A DNA stretch of 8,759 bases, taken from assembly GCA_904502135.1 (NCBI GenBank), contig CAJGDE010000080.1:1-8759 (forward strand), read 5' to 3'. The stretch comes from Kiritimatiellia bacterium (GTDB taxonomy: Bacteria > Verrucomicrobiota > Kiritimatiellia > RFP12 > UBA1067). A program made the translations under genes and the position numbers. Shown here piece after piece: positions 6,396 through 8,759 of the stretch. Numbering within the stretch: position 1 is the stretch's first letter; each line of letters begins with the position of its first letter. Under the pieces are notes generated by a model that saw only the letters and a program-made list of their open reading frames with translations, was not told where the DNA came from and ran no database searches.

Positions 6396-7579
6396 TGTCC
6401 TTAGAACGTGATAAATCAAGAATCGCCCCGCATGTCGAGTGTCTGCCAAAAAGCGGCATTCGCAAATTCTTTGATATTGTCGCGCAGTCGAAAGATATTA
6501 TTTCTCTTGGTGTAGGCGAGCCGGATTTTGATACGCCGTGGCATATTTCGCGTGCGGCCGTCACCTGCCTTGAAGACGGCGGAACGCACTATACTTCCAA
6601 TCTCGGTACGATTGAGTTGAGAAAGGCCATCGCCGCTTATCATTCGCGCCGGTTTGATGTGGCATATGATCCGTCCAAACAGATCCTCGTTACGGTTGGC
6701 GTTTCAGAGGCAATAGATCTTGCGGTGCGCGTTTTGTGTTCGCCTGGCGACGAGGTTTTGTATCATGAGCCGTGCTTTGTAAGTTATGCGCCGATCATCA
6801 GGCTTGCGCATGCGGTTCCGGTCGCGGTCGAGACGCGTTTTGAAGACGGTTTCAGACTTACGGTTGAAGCGCTTGAGAAGAAAGTCACGGATAAGACAAA
6901 GGCGATACTTATAAATTCTCCGTGCAATCCGACGGGCGCGATGCTTACGCATGACGATATGCTTTCGATACTTGATTTCGCAAAGCGTCATGATCTGATC
7001 GTGTTGGCAGACGAGGTCTACGGCGAACTTGTTTATGATAGGGCCTTGGACAACTCTGATAAACTTGAGAGTTTCGCGTCGTTTGAAGATTATCAGGATC
7101 GTGTCGTGGTGTTGAACGGTTTTTCAAAGTCATGGGCGATGACGGGGTATCGTCTTGGCTATGCCGCAGGGCCCGATGACATAATAGACGCGATGATGAA
7201 GATTCACCAGTATGGGATAATGTCGGCGCCGACGCTTTCGCAGGCCGCCGGCGTCGAGGCGATGAACCATGGCGATAAGGATGTCGAGAAGATGCGTCGC
7301 GAATATAAGAAGCGCCGCGATTGGCTGGTGCCGGCGCTGAATGATCTCGGTCTTGAAACGCTGATGCCGCAGGGGGCTTTCTACATTTTTCCGAAAATTA
7401 CTTCTACGGGCCTTACGAGCGAAGAGTTTGCGATGAAGCTTCTAAAAGAATTTTCCGTCGCGTGTGTCCCTGGAACGGCGTTTGGTCAGGCGGCGGAGGG
7501 TTTTGTCAGAATGAGTTATGCCACGAGTCTTGAAAAGATAAAAATTGCTGTAGAGCGCATTTCTCGTATGCTCGCATAA
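6395..7579 (+). CDS. Pyridoxal-phosphate aminotransferase, class I/II (fold type I)
   Basis: A 394-residue aminotransferase of the aspartate/aromatic aminotransferase fold, of normal length. Visible residues: the IISLGVGEPDFDTP start typical of the subgroup; NPTG with Asn178; PLP-contacting Asp206 and Tyr209 in LADEVYGEL; the Schiff-base Lys245 in GFSKSWAMTGYRLGY; and the carboxylate-binding Arg372 in FVRMSYA. It should transfer an amino group between an amino acid and a 2-oxo acid. The specific substrate cannot be decided, since related proteins serve aspartate, aromatic amino acids or biosynthetic intermediates. Translation is probably coupled to the dehydrogenase through the TAATG overlap at 6393-6397. 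The context suggests a shared pathway with the upstream enzymes, but this enzyme type is also a common housekeeping gene. Confidence 0.93.
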   Translation: MSLERDKSRIAPHVECLPKSGIRKFFDIVAQSKDIISLGVGEPDFDTPWHISRAAVTCLEDGGTHYTSNLGTIELRKAIAAYHSRRFDVAYDPSKQILVTVGVSEAIDLAVRVLCSPGDEVLYHEPCFVSYAPIIRLAHAVPVAVETRFEDGFRLTVEALEKKVTDKTKAILINSPCNPTGAMLTHDDMLSILDFAKRHDLIVLADEVYGELVYDRALDNSDKLESFASFEDYQDRVVVLNGFSKSWAMTGYRLGYAAGPDDIIDAMMKIHQYGIMSAPTLSQAAGVEAMNHGDKDVEKMRREYKKRRDWLVPALNDLGLETLMPQGAFYIFPKITSTGLTSEEFAMKLLKEFSVACVPGTAFGQAAEGFVRMSYATSLEKIKIAVERISRMLA

Positions 7580-7608
7580 GACGGCGCTCATTATGGAAGA
7601 AAAGAAAA

Positions 7609-8250
7609 GTGGCCGTTTCTTTAGAGCATGAAATCGATTTTGGTGACGTCGTAATGGGCGTTGATGAGGCCGGGCGCGGCCCTCTGGCCGGGGGAGTGTA
7701 TGCGGCGGCAGTTTCAATGCCTTTAGCTTTGGCAAAAGAGGCTCTTCTGGGCGCGTGGGCGGCGGTTAATGATTCAAAAAAACTTTCGCACAAGAAACGC
7801 AGTGCTCTCGCTGAAATCATTAAGACTACGCCTGGGTGCACATGGGCTATTGCGTCTGCTTCGCCGGCCGAGATAGATGAGCTTAACATTCTTAAAGCGA
7901 CGCATTTGGCGATGAGTAGAGCCGCAAATACTCTGGCTCTTAAGCTTGAAGAAACGAAAAGAGAAAACATAAAGATTCTCGTCGACGGCTTGCCTGTGCC
8001 GACACTCCCGTTTGAGTCACGCAATCTTATCAAGGGTGACGCAAAGTCGCTTTTTATCGCAGCCGCTTCCATATTGGCCAAGACCGCTCGCGATGAAGAT
8101 TGTCTGAGACTTGATGCGCTGTATCCCGAGTACGGGTTTGCTAAACACAAGGGTTATCCGGTCAAAGCGCATTATGAGGCTTTGGCGAAATTCGGCCCTT
8201 GCCCCGAGCATAGACGGAGTTTTACTCTTTCAAAAGGCGAGTGCCGCTAA
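7609..8250 (+). CDS. rnhB: Ribonuclease HII
   Basis: RNase HII cleaves the RNA strand of RNA-DNA hybrids and removes single ribonucleotides from DNA. The 213-residue protein has the full set of motifs: GVDEAGRGPLAG with Asp19 and Glu20, Asp126 in ILVDG, Asp162 in AASILAKTARDE, and the C-terminal HKGYPVKAHYEAL and GPCPEHRRSF segments. The residue after LAG is Gly29, where many homologues have Pro. GTG 7609 is the start, with GGAAG (7595-7599) about 9 nt upstream. The next in-frame ATG (7654) would begin just before the catalytic motif and leave too little N-terminus. It lies 29 nt after the aminotransferase and probably belongs to the same transcript. Its last 7 codons including the stop form the left arm of a long inverted repeat reaching to 8408. 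Confidence 0.94.
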   Translation: MAVSLEHEIDFGDVVMGVDEAGRGPLAGGVYAAAVSMPLALAKEALLGAWAAVNDSKKLSHKKRSALAEIIKTTPGCTWAIASASPAEIDELNILKATHLAMSRAANTLALKLEETKRENIKILVDGLPVPTLPFESRNLIKGDAKSLFIAAASILAKTARDEDCLRLDALYPEYGFAKHKGYPVKAHYEALAKFGPCPEHRRSFTLSKGECR

Positions 8251-8408
8251 GGCGAAAAAACGCCGCTCACTGATCCTGAAGTGCTGTAAGCACTTAGTCG
8301 CCCGCGCAACTGCTGTAGAGAGTTCCTTGTGTTTTCCTTTTTGTCTTGCTTGCGTTCTTGCCTTGTCAACGTGCAGCGTTTTTTCGCCCAACGGTACTCG
8401 CCTTTTGA
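8230..8408. repeat. Long imperfect inverted repeat (arms 8230-8268 and 8371-8408)
   Basis: Two blocks of 13 perfect pairs stand in near-perfect register. Bases 8230-8242 (TCAAAAGGCGAGT) pair with 8396-8408, and 8251-8263 (GGCGAAAAAACGC) pair with 8376-8388. Between them are a G-U pair (8243/8395), three more pairs (8244-8246 with 8392-8394) and a small internal loop; inside there are further pairs 8265-8266 with 8373-8374. In all about 33 Watson-Crick pairs span 39 positions, far beyond chance. The 102-nt interior holds a perfect 7-bp hairpin (8279-8295) and a possible CGCAA/TTGCG stem (8305-8309 with 8350-8354). The left arm contains the end of rnhB. It may be a structured RNA or a MITE-like element; no target-site duplication is visible. 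Confidence 0.8.
8279..8295. other. Perfect 7-bp hairpin inside the inverted repeat
   Basis: AAGTGCT, loop GTA, AGCACTT: a perfect 7-bp stem with a 3-nt loop, 29 nt after the rnhB stop. It lacks a following T-run, so it is a poor intrinsic terminator on the + strand. It sits just inside the left arm of the larger repeat and would be a side branch of that structure. Confidence 0.6.
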
Positions 8409-8759
8409 TATGGACGATTAAATATAGAAATACCACGCTCATTCATCGTTCCTCTCTGTCGAGTCTCACTTACGCCGCATGAAGCGTATATGCTATATGT
8501 CCTCCCCGGAGCACATCCTGGCTTCTCGCCACCATATCAAGCCTTATTTAGGCGAAGCATAGAAAAGAATTGAGAATGTTTCCGCATCAAATTTTCATCC
8601 ATAGGACATTAGGAAAAAAATCTCCTGTACAAGCGAATATGTGGTTAATATGTAAGCTAATTGGTGTGTGAGGAAGCGGGCCGGTGGTGGCCCGTGTTGA
8701 GCTGAGTGAGTCTTTCTTATGCGCCATTCGGCGGACGGGGCGCGAGGCGCAAGTTAGAC
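8409..8759. other. Intergenic region rich in dyad symmetries, no convincing gene
   Basis: No reading frame here shows a recognisable family, a ribosome binding site and a reasonable length together. I see an imperfect 20-bp palindrome at 8497-8516 and a bulged hairpin at 8521-8558 (GCTTC-tc-GCC against GGCGAAGC). There is a GC-rich hairpin at 8676-8695 (GCGGGCC, loop GGTGGT, GGCCCGT) and GCGCC/GGCGC at 8721-8725 and 8739-8743. AATATGT occurs twice, 11 bp apart (8636 and 8647). No tRNA, rRNA, RNase P, tmRNA or SRP signature was recognised. The stretch may be a structured RNA or the control region of a gene beyond the window. Confidence 0.5.

Noticed and set aside
7593..7631. ATG with a short frame (MEEKKSGRFFRA) just before rnhB
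   Set aside because: It overlaps the rnhB start in another frame and ends after 12 codons. rnhB has an intact frame from GTG 7609, so there is no reason to assume a frameshift.
8230..8408. Retron msr-msd RNA or diversity-generating element, suggested by the long inverted repeat
   Set aside because: No reverse transcriptase is present within the window and no characteristic msr/msd layout can be shown, so the repeat alone does not support it.
8230..8442. Minus-strand 70-codon reading frame with a good ribosome binding site (AGAGGA, 7 nt from ATG)
   Set aside because: It lies almost wholly over the inverted repeat, runs 20 bases into the end of rnhB in convergent orientation and shows no recognisable domain. 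The repeat explains its sequence better. A matching transcript or homologue would revive it.
8326..8482. Plus-strand frame starting at a TTG with a hydrophobic, signal-like stretch (FCLACVLALSTC)
   Set aside because: It needs a rare TTG start with a weak upstream GAGAG, and the pyrimidine-rich DNA of the repeat interior gives such residues by composition. No family is recognised.
8636..8653. AATATGT direct repeat with 11-bp spacing
   Set aside because: It is too short and AT-rich to separate from chance, and no promoter or gene could be tied to it.
8713..8727. Minus-strand ATG encoding MAHKK, like the start of ribosomal protein L27
   Set aside because: The residues that follow do not resemble L27, there is no ribosome binding site, and the frame ends after a few dozen codons.

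Overview
The window reads as a bacterial chromosome segment of about 50% GC with tight, same-strand gene packing. It carries part of a division and cell-wall (dcw) cluster: mraZ, rsmH, a small FtsL-like gene and ftsI. So the organism makes peptidoglycan with a class B transpeptidase. The neighbouring gene types (a lipoprotein TIM-barrel sugar isomerase/epimerase, a Gfo/Idh/MocA dehydrogenase and a DUF4143-type ATPase) suggest a Verrucomicrobiota/Kiritimatiellota/Lentisphaerota-like (PVC) bacterium. This is an inference from gene content only, and I hold it at low confidence.

Layout, all genes on the + strand. (1) 2-445: C-terminal part of an AAA_14/DUF4143 ATP-binding protein, cut by the left edge. 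(2) 446-572: intergenic region with a sigma-70-like promoter (TTGCAA, 17 nt, TATAAT). It is overlapped by four TGTNN units with exact 10-bp spacing, which is the architecture of MraZ operators. (3) 573-4171: mraZ, rsmH, ftsL-like and ftsI. The junctions overlap by a few bases or have a short gap, so this is probably one translationally coupled operon. The cluster stops after ftsI; no murE/murF/mraY follows. (4) 4168-4197: a second promoter whose -35 box overlaps the ftsI stop codon. It should drive 4229-8250: a lipoprotein sugar isomerase/epimerase, a Gfo/Idh/MocA oxidoreductase, a fold-type-I aminotransferase and rnhB (RNase HII). (5) 8251-8759: about 510 bases with no convincing gene but many dyad symmetries.

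How the genes fit together: MraZ probably autoregulates the division operon through its 10-bp repeats. RsmH methylates 16S rRNA, and FtsL and FtsI act in septal peptidoglycan synthesis. The second operon looks like small-molecule metabolism: sugar isomerisation or epimerisation at the envelope, NAD(P)-dependent oxidation and transamination. Its substrate cannot be read from sequence. rnhB is a housekeeping passenger.

The least explained structure is a long imperfect inverted repeat. Its arms are 8230-8268 and 8371-8408, with about 33 Watson-Crick pairs plus one G-U. The left arm overlaps the last codons and stop of rnhB and encloses about 100 nt with an internal perfect hairpin. It could be a structured RNA or a MITE-like element. 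Further hairpins follow at 8497-8558 and 8676-8695. I saw no tRNA, rRNA, CRISPR array or transposase gene.
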